This document shows positions 16,326-25,777 of a DNA stretch of 47,469 bases, in pieces; position 1 is the first letter of the stretch, and each line of letters opens with the position of its first letter. Where the stretch lies: contig JAGRGI010000005.1 in assembly GCA_020445565.1 (NCBI GenBank), forward strand, positions 1 to 47,469. The letters run 5' to 3'. The translations under genes and the position numbers were made by a program. The notes beneath the pieces were generated by a model. It did not search any database. It had not been told where the DNA came from and saw only the letters and a list, made by a program, of their open reading frames with translations. The DNA is from Chromatiales bacterium (GTDB lineage: Bacteria > Pseudomonadota > Gammaproteobacteria > JAGRCI01).

Positions 16326-17597
16326 TCAAATCAGTCCCTCGAAGGGTTGAATCAACACGGTATCTCCCGGTTCCACGCCAGCGTTTTCCAGTGGAAGGAC
16401 AATGAAGCAATTGGCCCTTGCCATGGACGTGAGCACATGGGAGCCTTGTAAGCCGGTGGTGCTCACGGTGATCCGGCCGTTTTCGTCGTAGGCCAGCACG
16501 CCCCGTTGCAATTCCATGCGGCCGGCGGATTTTTTCAATCGACTCGTGCAGCGCACCGGAACCAGTACCGGGGTCGGCTCGGGCTCGCCCATCATCAGGC
16601 GCAAGGCTGGCTGGACAAACTGGTAAAAGGTAGCCATCACCGAAACCGGGTTGCCGGGCAGGCCGAAGAAAAAGGCCCTGCCCAGGCTGCCGAAGGCCAA
16701 CGGACGGCCCGGTTTCATGGCGATCTTCCAGAATCCTACCTGGCCCATCTCCTCCAAGGTCTCCTTGACGAAATCCGCCTCGCCCACCGATACACCGCCG
16801 GAGGTGATGACCATGTCACCCAACGCCGCGGCCTGCTCAAAGGCATCTCGTACATCCTGGCGTCGGTCACGCACCACGCCCAGGTCCAGGGGATCGGCGC
16901 CCAGACGCCGGATCATGGCGTTCAGGGTGTAGCGATTGCTGTCGTAGATGTCACCGGGACCGGGGATCTGCCCCACCGGGCAAAGCTCGTCTCCGGTGGA
17001 GAAAAACGCCACGCGGGGCCGCCGGCGCACCTTGACCTCGGCGATGCCCAGGGAAGCCAGCACGCCCAGGGCCGCCGGCGTCAGCCGGGTACCTGCCAGC
17101 AGCACGTTTTGTCCGGGGCGAATGTCGTCGCCGGCACTGCGCACGTTCTCTCCGAGCCTGTAACCGCCGCTGACCCGCAGGCTGTCGCCGTCGCGCTCCA
17201 CCCGTTCCTGCATCAGTACGGTGTCGCAACCGGCGGGAATTACCGCCCCGGTCATGATGCGCACGGTTTCTCCGGCCTCAACGGCCGCTCCCGCATAGGG
17301 CCTGCCGGCGAAACTCTCGCCGACCACGCGCAGCTTGGCGGTGCCCTCGGCCGGCAGATCGGCGTAGCGCAGGGCATAGCCGTCCATGGCGGAATTATCG
17401 GTGGGCGGGACGGCAATCGGGGATGGGACATCGTCCGAGACCACCCGCCCCAGGGCATCGGCGATACCCAGCAGTTCAGCCCCGGCCACCGGTGCAATCG
17501 CCTGACGAATTCTTTCCCAGGCCTGATCCACGGTCAGGGAATGGGGGTCGTAGTCGTCCATGCAAGAAGGATCGAAGGCCAGGGGGCTGTCTGTCAT
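16326..17597 (-). CDS. moeA: molybdopterin molybdenumtransferase MoeA
   Basis: MoeA inserts molybdate into adenylylated molybdopterin in the cytoplasm. Of the 423 residues, the N-terminal part carries PPTDNSAMDGYALR and the substrate-site ESFAGRPY and RIMTGAVIPAGCDTV. The central domain has FFSTGDELCPVG, IYDSNRYTL and SGGVSVGEADFVK. KPGRPLAFG and FFGLPGNPVSVM follow, and the C-terminal beta barrel ends VEPGDTVLIQPF. The ATG at 17597 overlaps the mobB stop as ATGA, so I use it instead of an earlier in-frame start at 17681 lying inside mobB. It is co-transcribed with mobB. No molybdoenzyme lies in the window. Confidence 0.96.
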   Translation of the reverse strand: MTDSPLAFDPSCMDDYDPHSLTVDQAWERIRQAIAPVAGAELLGIADALGRVVSDDVPSPIAVPPTDNSAMDGYALRYADLPAEGTAKLRVVGESFAGRPYAGAAVEAGETVRIMTGAVIPAGCDTVLMQERVERDGDSLRVSGGYRLGENVRSAGDDIRPGQNVLLAGTRLTPAALGVLASLGIAEVKVRRRPRVAFFSTGDELCPVGQIPGPGDIYDSNRYTLNAMIRRLGADPLDLGVVRDRRQDVRDAFEQAAALGDMVITSGGVSVGEADFVKETLEEMGQVGFWKIAMKPGRPLAFGSLGRAFFFGLPGNPVSVMATFYQFVQPALRLMMGEPEPTPVLVPVRCTSRLKKSAGRMELQRGVLAYDENGRITVSTTGLQGSHVLTSMARANCFIVLPLENAGVEPGDTVLIQPFEGLI

Positions 17598-18136
17598 TGG
17601 CGTGCACTCAAGCCGAGAAAGTCGGCGATGAAATCCGCCACTTCCGTGGCGTCGTTGATATCGAGCAGGGGCAAGGGACAATCGAAGCGCTCATCGCTGG
17701 CGACGGCGACGAATTGAGGATCGTCCGGGTAGAGCAGGGCCTTGCCCACCGACGGCCGGTGCACCTCGATCTTGGGTATGTCGGCCCATTTGAATCCCTC
17801 CACAAGGATCAGATCCAGATTCTCCTGGTCCAAGTGGCGCACCAGTTCGTTCAGATCCGGGTCCGCCGGACCCTGTGGCGTCTCGGTCATCAGCGCCCAC
17901 AGCCCGGCGGATGCGACCAGGGTTTGATTGGCGCCTGCTTTGCGAATCTGGTAACTGTCCTTGCCTGGCTGATCGCACTCGAAACCGTGATGGGCATGTT
18001 TCACCGCCGCGAGCCGCAGCCCCCGTGCCCGCAAAACCGGAATCAGCCGGGTTACCAGGGTGGTCTTGCCGCTGCCGCTGTAGGCGGCAAAGCCGATGAT
18101 GGGAATTCGGGCATTGGGGAGTCTGGCAGACGACAT
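17594..18136 (-). CDS. mobB: molybdopterin-guanine dinucleotide biosynthesis adaptor MobB
   Basis: A 180-residue P-loop GTP-binding protein. The Walker A loop is AYSGSGKTTLVTRL; typical MobB stretches are LAAVKHAHHGFECDQPGKDS and YQIRKAGANQT. LILVEGFKWADIPKIEVHR is the Walker-B-like region. MobB helps MobA attach GMP to molybdopterin, giving bis-MGD. The ATG at 18136 (MSSARLPNARIP) is preferred over a TTG at 18157. Translation is coupled to moeA by the ATGA overlap. The gene is divergent from the pilus operon, and the 255 bp between them hold the regulatory sites listed separately. Confidence 0.94.
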   Translation of the reverse strand: MSSARLPNARIPIIGFAAYSGSGKTTLVTRLIPVLRARGLRLAAVKHAHHGFECDQPGKDSYQIRKAGANQTLVASAGLWALMTETPQGPADPDLNELVRHLDQENLDLILVEGFKWADIPKIEVHRPSVGKALLYPDDPQFVAVASDERFDCPLPLLDINDATEVADFIADFLGLSARQ

Positions 18137-18250
18137 AAAAGTACCGCGATGAAGCAAGCGCTAAACGCTATGCGAATTCCTGCACGCGGTAAACCCTTTC
18201 TGTGATCCAGTTCCGAAAATCTGACAAAAGCGTCACCCGTGACTGCGAAA

Positions 18251-18266
18251 TGTGACGGTTTTCACC
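18251..18266. promoter_or_regulatory. CRP/Vfr-like binding site upstream of the pilus operon
   Basis: TGTGA-N6-TCACC matches the CRP/Vfr consensus TGTGA-N6-TCACA at nine of ten defined positions. It lies about 125 bases before the fimT ATG. A second small inverted repeat, GTCAC-CC-GTGAC, lies at 18232-18243. Vfr is a known regulator of type IV pili in Pseudomonas; its action here is inferred from the site alone. Confidence 0.5.
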
Positions 18267-18281
18267 TGCAATTTGTGTCAG

Positions 18282-18297
18282 TGTCACGCAATTTGCG
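18282..18297 (+). promoter_or_regulatory. weak sigma-54-like promoter candidate for the pilus operon
   Basis: TGTCACGCAATTTGCG resembles the -24/-12 consensus TGGCACR-N4-TTGCW with intact CAC and TTGC, but it has T for one of the critical -24 G residues and G at the last position. The spacing is correct, and transcription would begin near 18308. Two near-identical 12-mers, GCAATTTGTGTC (18269) and GCAATTTGCGAC (18288), surround it and may instead be protein-binding repeats. Confidence 0.3.
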
Positions 18298-18391
18298 ACC
18301 CGTTACGGCTACGCTGAATGTCAACGAAGGATGCCAAAGAGCATCTTCAGCCACGAAGGCGCCGGGGTAGTCAGAACGGGAGTTCGCCATC

Positions 18392-18889
18392 ATGGGCAAG
18401 CACGTCAATCAAGGTTTCACGCTCATCGAATTGCTGATTTCGATGGCGATCTTCGCCGTCGTACTGGCCTCCGGAGCGCCGGGTTTCGACAATCTGATCC
18501 GCGACAATCGTCTCGGTGCCGCCGCCAACGAACTTTCCTTTTCGCTGACCCGCGCCCGTTCCGAGGCCATCAAACGCGGCGCCACCGTGCGGGTTACCGC
18601 CGCCGACGCCGGATGGCAGGCCGGGTGGGCGATCTGGGTGGACAGCGACGACGACAACAGCCGTTCCTCGGATGAGACCCTGGCCCTGGTGCAACGTACC
18701 GGGGATGGCGTGGAGGTGATGGCCGCAGGCTCGCTCGCCGAGATTCGGTTCGTCGGCACGGGGCGTGCCAATACCGGCGAAGAATTCCAGTTCTGCGATC
18801 AACGCAACGACGAAATCGGACGGGTAATCCGCGTCGGCAAGACCGGTCATACCAGCTACCGCAAGGACGATTTGTGTAACGCCGGATAG
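18392..18889 (+). CDS. fimT: type IV minor pilin, GspH/FimT family
   Basis: A 165-residue pseudopilin-like protein. The prepilin peptidase site is QGFTLIELL: cleavage after Gly8, N-methyl-Phe and Glu5, followed by a hydrophobic helix. The middle LTRARSEAIKRGATVRV is the hallmark of the GspH/FimT/FimU family, and the C-terminal region has two cysteines, probably disulfide-bonded. It joins the priming tip complex of the type IV pilus in the inner membrane and periplasm. It is first in a five-gene operon, with GGGAG before the ATG. FimU and FimT cannot be separated by eye; position before pilV fits either. Confidence 0.9.
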   Translation: MGKHVNQGFTLIELLISMAIFAVVLASGAPGFDNLIRDNRLGAAANELSFSLTRARSEAIKRGATVRVTAADAGWQAGWAIWVDSDDDNSRSSDETLALVQRTGDGVEVMAAGSLAEIRFVGTGRANTGEEFQFCDQRNDEIGRVIRVGKTGHTSYRKDDLCNAG

Positions 18890-18902
18890 GGGAGGCAGTG
18901 TC

Positions 18903-19427
18903 ATGAATCCCCTGCGGCATGGCGGCTTCTCCCTCTTGGAAGTGTTGATCGCCATCGTCATCGTCAGCTTGGGTCTGCTCGGCAATGCCGCCATTCATCT
19001 ACGCGGCCTCAAGGATGGCAATGCCGCCTTTCAGCAGAATCAGGCCGCCAATCTTGCCCATGAGATGGCCGACCGTTTGCGGGCCAATCTTCAAGGGGTG
19101 CGCGACGGTGAGTACGATGATCTCTCCGGCATCCCCGAAGGCGATGTCAGCAACTGCGCCAATACCGTTTGCTCGCCTGCCGAGCTTGCCCAGTACGATC
19201 TCTCCCAATGGAATAACGCCTTGGCAGCAACCCTGCCCGTTGGCCAGGGAACGGTTTGTCGCCGGCTGCCCACGGCCGCGAGCTGTGCGGGCACAGGCGA
19301 CACCTTTGTCATCACCGTGCGCTGGGATGCCGCCCGCAGCGGCGCGACCGGCACCGGTTGCGATCGCGGCAACAGTGACGATCTGCATTGTCAGTATCTG
19401 GTCGTCAGCCCGGGGGTGAACCCGTGA
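18903..19427 (+). CDS. pilV: type IV pilus minor pilin PilV
   Basis: A 174-residue prepilin with cleavage site HGGFSLLEVLIAIVIVSLG (after Gly8, Glu5 present). Behind the helix are the PilV-typical NLAHEMADRLRANL and paired cysteines (SNCANTVC and CRRL..SCAG). PilV is part of the pilus-tip/priming complex with FimU, PilW, PilX and PilY1. A strong GGGGAGG precedes the ATG. The gene begins 13 bases after fimT and its stop overlaps the pilW GTG as GTGA, so pilW translation depends on it. Confidence 0.92.
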   Translation: MNPLRHGGFSLLEVLIAIVIVSLGLLGNAAIHLRGLKDGNAAFQQNQAANLAHEMADRLRANLQGVRDGEYDDLSGIPEGDVSNCANTVCSPAELAQYDLSQWNNALAATLPVGQGTVCRRLPTAASCAGTGDTFVITVRWDAARSGATGTGCDRGNSDDLHCQYLVVSPGVNP

Positions 19428-20389
19428 ACAGGCAGGCTGGATTGTCGATGGTGGAGATGCTGATCGGCTTGCTCATCGGCAGTCTGTTGCTTGCGGGGGC
19501 TGTGGGGTTCTTCGTTCATACGCGCCATTCCTATGCGGTTCAGAATGCCCTGTTGGAGGCTCAGGAGAACGGCCGCTTTGCCCTGGAGATCCTGGGCTTG
19601 GACCTGCGCATGGCGGACCATTGGGGGGGCGTGGAGGCCGCCGAGGTGAGTGGAAGCCCATCGGTGACCGGTTCCGGCGCCTGCACCGCCGCCTGGATTC
19701 TGGATGCCAGAACCGCCTTGCGGGGATATGACGGCAACACCAGTGCCCCGCTGGATTGTCTGTCGAACTACCTGCCAGCCAGCGACGTGCTGGTGGTGCG
19801 CTATGCCGGCACCGATCAACTGGGGGTCGCCAAGGACGCCGACGGAATCTATCTGCGCGCGGCGGTCGGCAAACGCGGTGTGCTGCTGGGCGGTTCCGAC
19901 AGCCCGCCCGCCGATCTTCCTGACGGTGACGGCACCTACGATCTGCCGTTCCGCATCTCGGTGTTCTACCTGCGCACTTGCAGCAGTCCCACGGCCTGTG
20001 CGTCCGGCGAGACCGACCGGCCCACCCTGTGGCGCCAGACCTTGTGCAAGGACGCGGCCGGGCTGAACTGTCTGGTGGGCAATCGCCTCAGCGCGGAACC
20101 GCTGGTGGAGGGTATCGAGCAGATCCAGTTTGCCTATGGCGTGGATACGGACAATGACGGCTCGGCCAATCGTTTTCTGGCGGCTGCCAGCGTCGCTGAC
20201 TGGGCCAAGGTGGTCGCCGTGCAGACTGCCGTCATCAGCCGTGGAGGCGAATATGACGGCGGATTTTCGGACCTTGTCACCTACAGCCTGGCAGGTGGTG
20301 TGGTCTTCGTCCCCTCGGGCGACGCGGTCCACTTCCACCGCCGCCCCTATCGAACCGTAACGCAGCTGCGCAACCGGGGCAGGGGGTGA
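19424..20389 (+). CDS. pilW: type IV pilus assembly protein PilW
   Basis: A 321-residue minor pilin. Reading from the GTG at 19424 gives VNRQAGLSMVEMLIGLLIGS, with cleavage after Gly6 and the Glu5 equivalent present, and then QENGRFALEILGLDLRMADHWGG, the characteristic PilW stretch. The C-terminal half has paired cysteines and an FAYGVDTDNDGSANRFL segment that resembles a small calcium-binding loop. The ORF is open twelve codons upstream inside pilV, but GTGA overlap with the pilV stop marks the coupled start. Confidence 0.92.
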   Translation: MNRQAGLSMVEMLIGLLIGSLLLAGAVGFFVHTRHSYAVQNALLEAQENGRFALEILGLDLRMADHWGGVEAAEVSGSPSVTGSGACTAAWILDARTALRGYDGNTSAPLDCLSNYLPASDVLVVRYAGTDQLGVAKDADGIYLRAAVGKRGVLLGGSDSPPADLPDGDGTYDLPFRISVFYLRTCSSPTACASGETDRPTLWRQTLCKDAAGLNCLVGNRLSAEPLVEGIEQIQFAYGVDTDNDGSANRFLAAASVADWAKVVAVQTAVISRGGEYDGGFSDLVTYSLAGGVVFVPSGDAVHFHRRPYRTVTQLRNRGRG

Positions 20390-20393
20390 GCTC

Positions 20394-21041
20394 GTGAAGG
20401 CACTATCGACAAGGCGAGAGCGCGGTGCGGCTCTGGTGACCGGGCTGATCCTGATGGGCACCCTGACACTGATCGGCGTACTGGCGATCACTTCCACCGT
20501 CAATGAGCAGCGTATGACCGGCAACCAGATCAATCGCCAGCGGGCCATGGAGGCGGCGGAAGCGTTGCGCCTGGCTGCGGCGCCGGTGGTAGAGGCGCAT
20601 ATCTACACGCGCGGTTGGCCGACCAGCCTGGCCGGTGGCCAGGTGGGGGTCGGCGATTTCAATCAGGCCATCCCGGCCCAATTCAGTTTCGCCACCGATG
20701 CCGACAGCGTGGTGCCGGATCTGTACAACGCCAACGGGGTCGGTGAGAACCCCAACAACACCTTCAGTATGACCACCGACATCACCTACCGTCTGGACGG
20801 CAACGGCGATGGCGATTACGAGGGCGAACTGGACCGCTACGCGGAACTCAAGGTGTATCGCACCGTGGTCTCGAACGCACCGGGATCCGCTATCGCCATG
20901 GTGCAGGGTTATGAGGGTGTCGGCATGGCGGCCGGGGCAGGGGGAAGCCATTTGTTTATGGAGTTCCGTGGCGTCGGCAAATCCGCCAATGGCGCTCGGG
21001 TGGTGGTGGGAAGCGAATATCGCCACGTGATCCGCAATTGA
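20394..21041 (+). CDS. pilX: type IV pilus assembly protein PilX
   Basis: A 215-residue protein with the PilX N-terminus RERGAALVTGLILMGTLTLI followed by NEQRMTGNQINRQRAMEAAE. As in other PilX proteins, the helix lacks the Glu5 of major pilins. The remainder is a small globular domain with a conserved end MEFRGVGKSANGARVVV. GTG at 20394 follows AGGGGGTGAGCTC, four bases after the pilW stop. It bridges PilW and PilY1 in the tip complex. Confidence 0.9.
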   Translation: MKALSTRRERGAALVTGLILMGTLTLIGVLAITSTVNEQRMTGNQINRQRAMEAAEALRLAAAPVVEAHIYTRGWPTSLAGGQVGVGDFNQAIPAQFSFATDADSVVPDLYNANGVGENPNNTFSMTTDITYRLDGNGDGDYEGELDRYAELKVYRTVVSNAPGSAIAMVQGYEGVGMAAGAGGSHLFMEFRGVGKSANGARVVVGSEYRHVIRN

Positions 21042-21053
21042 GGAGGCGATGCG

Positions 21054-24000
21054 ATGAAACTGTTGCAAGCACTGAACCTGGGGCTTTCCGCCCTGGTGTC
21101 GCTGTCGAGCGTGCCGGCCTCCGCCGAGGTGAACACCAGCGTCAATATGGCGGCCTTCACCGCCTATCCCATCACCAGCACGGAATCGGCCACGCCCCTG
21201 GTGATGTTGACCCTGTCCAACGATCATCAACTGTATTTCAAAGCCTATACGGATTGGGGGGATCTGGACGGCGACGGCATTGCCGAGAATGGCTACAAAC
21301 ACGCCATCGACTATTACGGCTATTTCGACCCCCACACGTGCTACAGCTACGCAAATAGCCGTTTCGAGCCACGGGCCGTGAGTGCAAGCAAGTACTGTGG
21401 CGAGGTATCCGGCGATTGGAGCGGCAATTTCCTCAACTGGGCTTCCATGACCCGCATCGATGCCTTGCGCAAGGTGCTGTACGGGGGCTTTCGGTCCACG
21501 GACAGCGATAGCACCACTGTGTTGGAGCGCAGTTTTCTACCCACCGACGCACACAGCTTCGCCAAATACTATCGGGGCGATGACTTGGCTGCCCTGACGC
21601 CTTTCGATCCGGCCGGCGGTATCACTTTGTGCAACACGACTTACCAGGCCAATCTCGGCGTGTCGCAGAGCGTCACCGCGCCGCCGTTGATCCGGGTGGT
21701 GGCTGGCGATTTCCGCTACTGGGCGGCAAACGAGCGCTGGCAATGCACCTGGGATGACGAGCGGGGAGACAGTACCAACGGCACCCACAGCGATCCGAAT
21801 CGCAACAGCGACGGTTTGGGCAACAGGGACTATATCGCCAGGGTGCAGGTCTGTGCCTCCGCGGCGCTGGCCGAGCAGAATTGCAAGCGCTACGGCAGTT
21901 CCGCCAAGCCTATCGGCCTGTTGCACGAATACGGGGAGAACGGCCAGATCCATTTCGGCCTGCTCAGCGGCTCCTACCAGAAAAACAAGTCCGGCGGCAT
22001 GTTACGCAAGAACGTGAGTTCCTTCGCCGACGAGGTGAATTCGGCAAACGGCACCTTCACCGGGGCGGCCGGTATCGTTCGCACCGTGGATGCCTTGCGT
22101 ATCTCCCGCTATGGCTACAATGACGACGGCCGCTACAACACGCCGGACAATTGCGCCTGGGGCCTGAGTTCCTTCATCGAGGGCAGGTGCTCCAACTGGG
22201 GCAATCCCCTCAGTGAGCTGTATTTGGAATCCTTGCGCTATTTCTCCGGTCTCACCGCCAGCAGCTCATTCAACGCCGATGATACGGGCTACATCAGCAC
22301 GCTCTCAGGGGCCACATGGAGCGACCCGCTGAACGCGGACAACTGGTGCGCGGCCTGCAACATCATCGTCATCAATGCCAGTGAATCCTCCTACGATGAT
22401 GACGGCCTGAGTCTTTCCGGCCTGGCGGGGTCCCCGTCGCTGGCGACGCTCACCAATCGCGTGGGCGATACGGAGCTGACCGAGGGTGCCACCTATTTCA
22501 TTGGCGAAAACGGGGTGGACAACAACCAGTTGTGCACCGCGAAGGCCGTCTCCAACCTGGCCGACGTGAAGGGCACCTGCCCCGGCTCTCCGCGCCTGAA
22601 GGGTACCTACCACATCGCTGGTCTGGCCCATTGGGCCCGTATCAACGACATTCGGACCGATCTTCAGTCCGAGCAGAAGGTCGACACCTATTCCGTGGCC
22701 CTGGCCGCCAATACGCCCAGCGTCGCCATACCCGTGCCGGGTACGGAGCAGGTGGTGAGCATTCTGCCCGCTTGTCGCAATGACAGCCTGTCGCCGGCCG
22801 GCAATTGCGCGATCGTGGATTTCAAGATCCTCGTTCAGGATCTGGCCGGGGGCAGTGGCACGTTGTACGTCAACTGGGAGGACAGCGAGCAGGGCGGCGA
22901 TTTCGACCAGGACATGAAGGGCACCATCCAGTACACCATCGCCGACGGTCAGATCGTCGTCACCTCCGATGTGAATGCCCAATCCACGCCTTATCGCATG
23001 GGATTCGGTTATGTCATCGGCGGCACCACCCAAGACGGCTTTCATGTGCACTCGGGGATCAATAACTTCGACTACACCGAACCGGTTGAGGGGCTGGCGG
23101 GCTGCAATGACTGCGTCAGTGGCAATGCGCCCAGTTCCAATGTCTACACCATCGGGGCCTCCAGCGCGCAGTCTTTGCAACAACCCCTGTGGTATGCCGC
23201 CAAGTGGGGTGGATTCAAGGACCTGAACGGCAACAACCTGCCGGATCTGAGCACCGAGTGGGATGTCAGCGATCTCAATGGTCAGAACAATGCCGATGGC
23301 TTGCCGGACCATTTCTTTCCGGTCACCAACCCGGCTGCGCTGGTCTCGTCCTTAAAGAACGTGTTCAACAACATCCTTGAGAAAACCGCTTCCGGCACGG
23401 CCGCGGCGGTGGTCTCCAACAGCGTGCAGGGCAGCGGCGTGGTGTTTCAGGCGCTCTACGAGCCGGTAAAGCGGGACGCGTCTGACAATCTGGTGCGTTG
23501 GATAGGTTCCCTGCAAGCCCTGTGGGTGGACGATCAAGGTATTTTGCGCGAGGACGATGGCGACGCGACGCTGGAAGACTTTTCAAGCGATCCGGCCGTG
23601 GATCTGTTCTACGATCTGTCGGATCGCGCCACCAAATTTCGCCGCTACAGCGGCGATCCCGCCAGTAGTGGCTACACCGTGCATTCCATGGATCAGTTGA
23701 ACACCGTCTGGAATGCCCGCGAGCAGCTCTCCGAACCGCTGTCGCTGGTCAGTACGGCACAGCGCAGCTACAGCGCCGATGCCAGTACCGGCCGCTATAT
23801 CTTCACCTGGTTCGACCGGCACGACTCGGGCAGCTTCGATCAGGTCGAGGCGGCGGAGGTCCAGCCCTTCACCGCGGCCAGCATCACCGATGCCACGTTC
23901 ACTCACTTCAACCTGGCCGACGTCGCCTCAGCCCAGACCCTGGTTGACTATCTTCGCGGCAATGAGCAAGCGGGAATGCGCTCGCGCAGCGTGGATTACG

Positions 24001-25721
24001 ACGGCGACGGGGTGATCGAGATCATGCGCCTGGGGGATATCGTCCACTCCACCCCGGTCGCCGTCGCCGCCCCGCGGGAGGCATTCGACCTGCTTTACGG
24101 CGACCAAAGCTACGCCGCCTACCGGCGCAAATACGCGAACCGTCGCACGGTGGTCTATGTAGGCGGAAACGACGGTATGCTGCACGCCTTCAACAGCGGC
24201 TTCTACAACCCGTCACTGCAGAAATACGAGCTGGAACACGATGGCGAGGCCGAACATCCCCTGGGGGCCGAACTCTGGGCCTATGTCCCCAAGGCCCTGC
24301 TGCCGCATCTGAAGTGGCTGGCCGACCCTGACTATTCTCACGTGTATTATCTGGACGCCAAGCCCAGAGTATTCGATGCCAGAATCTTCAGCGCCGATAC
24401 AGACCATCCCAATGGCTGGGGCACCGTGCTGGTGGTAGGCATGCGCTTCGGCGGCGCGGTCGGCGATGAGTATGTGCTCGATCTGGCCAACGACGGTTTC
24501 GATGCGGATCAAACCGACAACAAGGCGTTTCGCTCCTCCTATGTGGTGATGGATGTGACCAACCCGGAGAGTCCCCCTGTTCTGCTGGGCGAGATCCACC
24601 ACCATGATCTGCGCTACACCACCTCCTTTCCCACCGTGGCGGCCTTCGCCGGAATCGATGAGCTATCGCCCAACAAGTGGTACTTGTTCTTCGGCAGCGG
24701 TCCGAGCGATTTGGCGACGGCCACCCACAGCAGCGCAGACGATACCAACGCCAATAAGGGACAACTCGCCTATGTGGATCTGGCCGGCGGTCTGAGCCCC
24801 GCTGACATTCACTTCCTCCCTCTGCTGGGCGACGCTGTGGTGGGCGATCCGGTGGTAGTGGATTGGGATCTGGATTTTCTGGCAGACGATCTTTATGTCG
24901 GCATCGCGCAGGGCAGTGCCCCGGCCAGCGCCATCGGCGGAAAACTCTATAAAATCAATCTGGCCGAAAGTGCCAACAGTGCTTCCTGGGCCAGTCCGTC
25001 GGTGCTGTACGATACAGGCCGGCCGGTCCTGGCGCGGCCATCCATCGGTCTGGACGAGAAAGGGGGGCATTGGGTCTATGGTGGAACCGGAAAGTTCGAT
25101 GTGGACACTGACAAGTCGAACGATCAGCAACAGATGATCTTTGGCGTGAAGGACGGCGCCGTAGCGACCAATGTCATCGATGTGAGCGCGGTACGTACCT
25201 ACACCGATGGCAGCATAACGCCGACTTTGGCGGGCGACATCGAAACCGTGCAGGCGTTGGAAGACGCTATCGACGCCAATACCTACACTGGTTGGCGAAT
25301 CGACTTGTCGCGCGCTGTGGGCTCCACCTCCGAGCGCAGCGTGCAAACCTTCGCCCTGTTTGGAAAGGCACTGCTGGCGCCGGTCTACACGCCCGACAGC
25401 ACCCTTTGCGGCGGTGACGGCACAAGCCGCTTGTTCGGTGTGGACTACAAGACCGGCACCGCCTTCCCTGAGCCTGTCCTGTTTGGTGTCAACGACTCGG
25501 TCACCAACAACGGCAATGCCCTGTCCCTGCGGGATCTCAGCCTGGGGCGCGGATTGGCATCGCGCCCAAGCATTCATGTCGACGGTCCGCAGAGCACCAA
25601 TGGCAACGGTGCGATTACCGTGTTCGTGCAAGGCTCACTGGGTACGGTCTATCGTGAGCGGGCGGAACCCAGGGGAGGGGTGAAAAGCGGCGAGGTATCC
25701 TGGAAGGAGTTTCCCAACTGA
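21054..25721 (+). CDS. pilY1: PilY1-type tip adhesin/assembly factor
   Basis: A 1555-residue exported protein (signal peptide ending VPASAEV), longer than P. aeruginosa PilY1 (about 1160). The N-terminal several hundred residues contain DLDGDGIAENGYKHAIDYYG and FLNWASMTRIDALRKVLYGG, as in long-form PilY1 proteins of sulfur oxidisers. No clear von Willebrand A motif was recognised. The C-terminal third is the Neisseria PilC beta-propeller: DYDGDGVIEIMRLGDIVHST (Asp-rich calcium loop and family signature), then RRTVVYVGGNDGMLHAFN, LWAYVPKALLPHL and LVVGMRFGGAVG. GAGGAGG precedes the ATG. PilY1 caps the pilus, controls retraction and can bind surfaces. It ends the operon; no pilE follows. Confidence 0.93.
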   Translation: MKLLQALNLGLSALVSLSSVPASAEVNTSVNMAAFTAYPITSTESATPLVMLTLSNDHQLYFKAYTDWGDLDGDGIAENGYKHAIDYYGYFDPHTCYSYANSRFEPRAVSASKYCGEVSGDWSGNFLNWASMTRIDALRKVLYGGFRSTDSDSTTVLERSFLPTDAHSFAKYYRGDDLAALTPFDPAGGITLCNTTYQANLGVSQSVTAPPLIRVVAGDFRYWAANERWQCTWDDERGDSTNGTHSDPNRNSDGLGNRDYIARVQVCASAALAEQNCKRYGSSAKPIGLLHEYGENGQIHFGLLSGSYQKNKSGGMLRKNVSSFADEVNSANGTFTGAAGIVRTVDALRISRYGYNDDGRYNTPDNCAWGLSSFIEGRCSNWGNPLSELYLESLRYFSGLTASSSFNADDTGYISTLSGATWSDPLNADNWCAACNIIVINASESSYDDDGLSLSGLAGSPSLATLTNRVGDTELTEGATYFIGENGVDNNQLCTAKAVSNLADVKGTCPGSPRLKGTYHIAGLAHWARINDIRTDLQSEQKVDTYSVALAANTPSVAIPVPGTEQVVSILPACRNDSLSPAGNCAIVDFKILVQDLAGGSGTLYVNWEDSEQGGDFDQDMKGTIQYTIADGQIVVTSDVNAQSTPYRMGFGYVIGGTTQDGFHVHSGINNFDYTEPVEGLAGCNDCVSGNAPSSNVYTIGASSAQSLQQPLWYAAKWGGFKDLNGNNLPDLSTEWDVSDLNGQNNADGLPDHFFPVTNPAALVSSLKNVFNNILEKTASGTAAAVVSNSVQGSGVVFQALYEPVKRDASDNLVRWIGSLQALWVDDQGILREDDGDATLEDFSSDPAVDLFYDLSDRATKFRRYSGDPASSGYTVHSMDQLNTVWNAREQLSEPLSLVSTAQRSYSADASTGRYIFTWFDRHDSGSFDQVEAAEVQPFTAASITDATFTHFNLADVASAQTLVDYLRGNEQAGMRSRSVDYDGDGVIEIMRLGDIVHSTPVAVAAPREAFDLLYGDQSYAAYRRKYANRRTVVYVGGNDGMLHAFNSGFYNPSLQKYELEHDGEAEHPLGAELWAYVPKALLPHLKWLADPDYSHVYYLDAKPRVFDARIFSADTDHPNGWGTVLVVGMRFGGAVGDEYVLDLANDGFDADQTDNKAFRSSYVVMDVTNPESPPVLLGEIHHHDLRYTTSFPTVAAFAGIDELSPNKWYLFFGSGPSDLATATHSSADDTNANKGQLAYVDLAGGLSPADIHFLPLLGDAVVGDPVVVDWDLDFLADDLYVGIAQGSAPASAIGGKLYKINLAESANSASWASPSVLYDTGRPVLARPSIGLDEKGGHWVYGGTGKFDVDTDKSNDQQQMIFGVKDGAVATNVIDVSAVRTYTDGSITPTLAGDIETVQALEDAIDANTYTGWRIDLSRAVGSTSERSVQTFALFGKALLAPVYTPDSTLCGGDGTSRLFGVDYKTGTAFPEPVLFGVNDSVTNNGNALSLRDLSLGRGLASRPSIHVDGPQSTNGNGAITVFVQGSLGTVYRERAEPRGGVKSGEVSWKEFPN

Positions 25722-25777
25722 GAAAATTTCTGCCGGGTTTCACTTCCACCTAATTGCCGGAGGAAAACCCAGACGGT

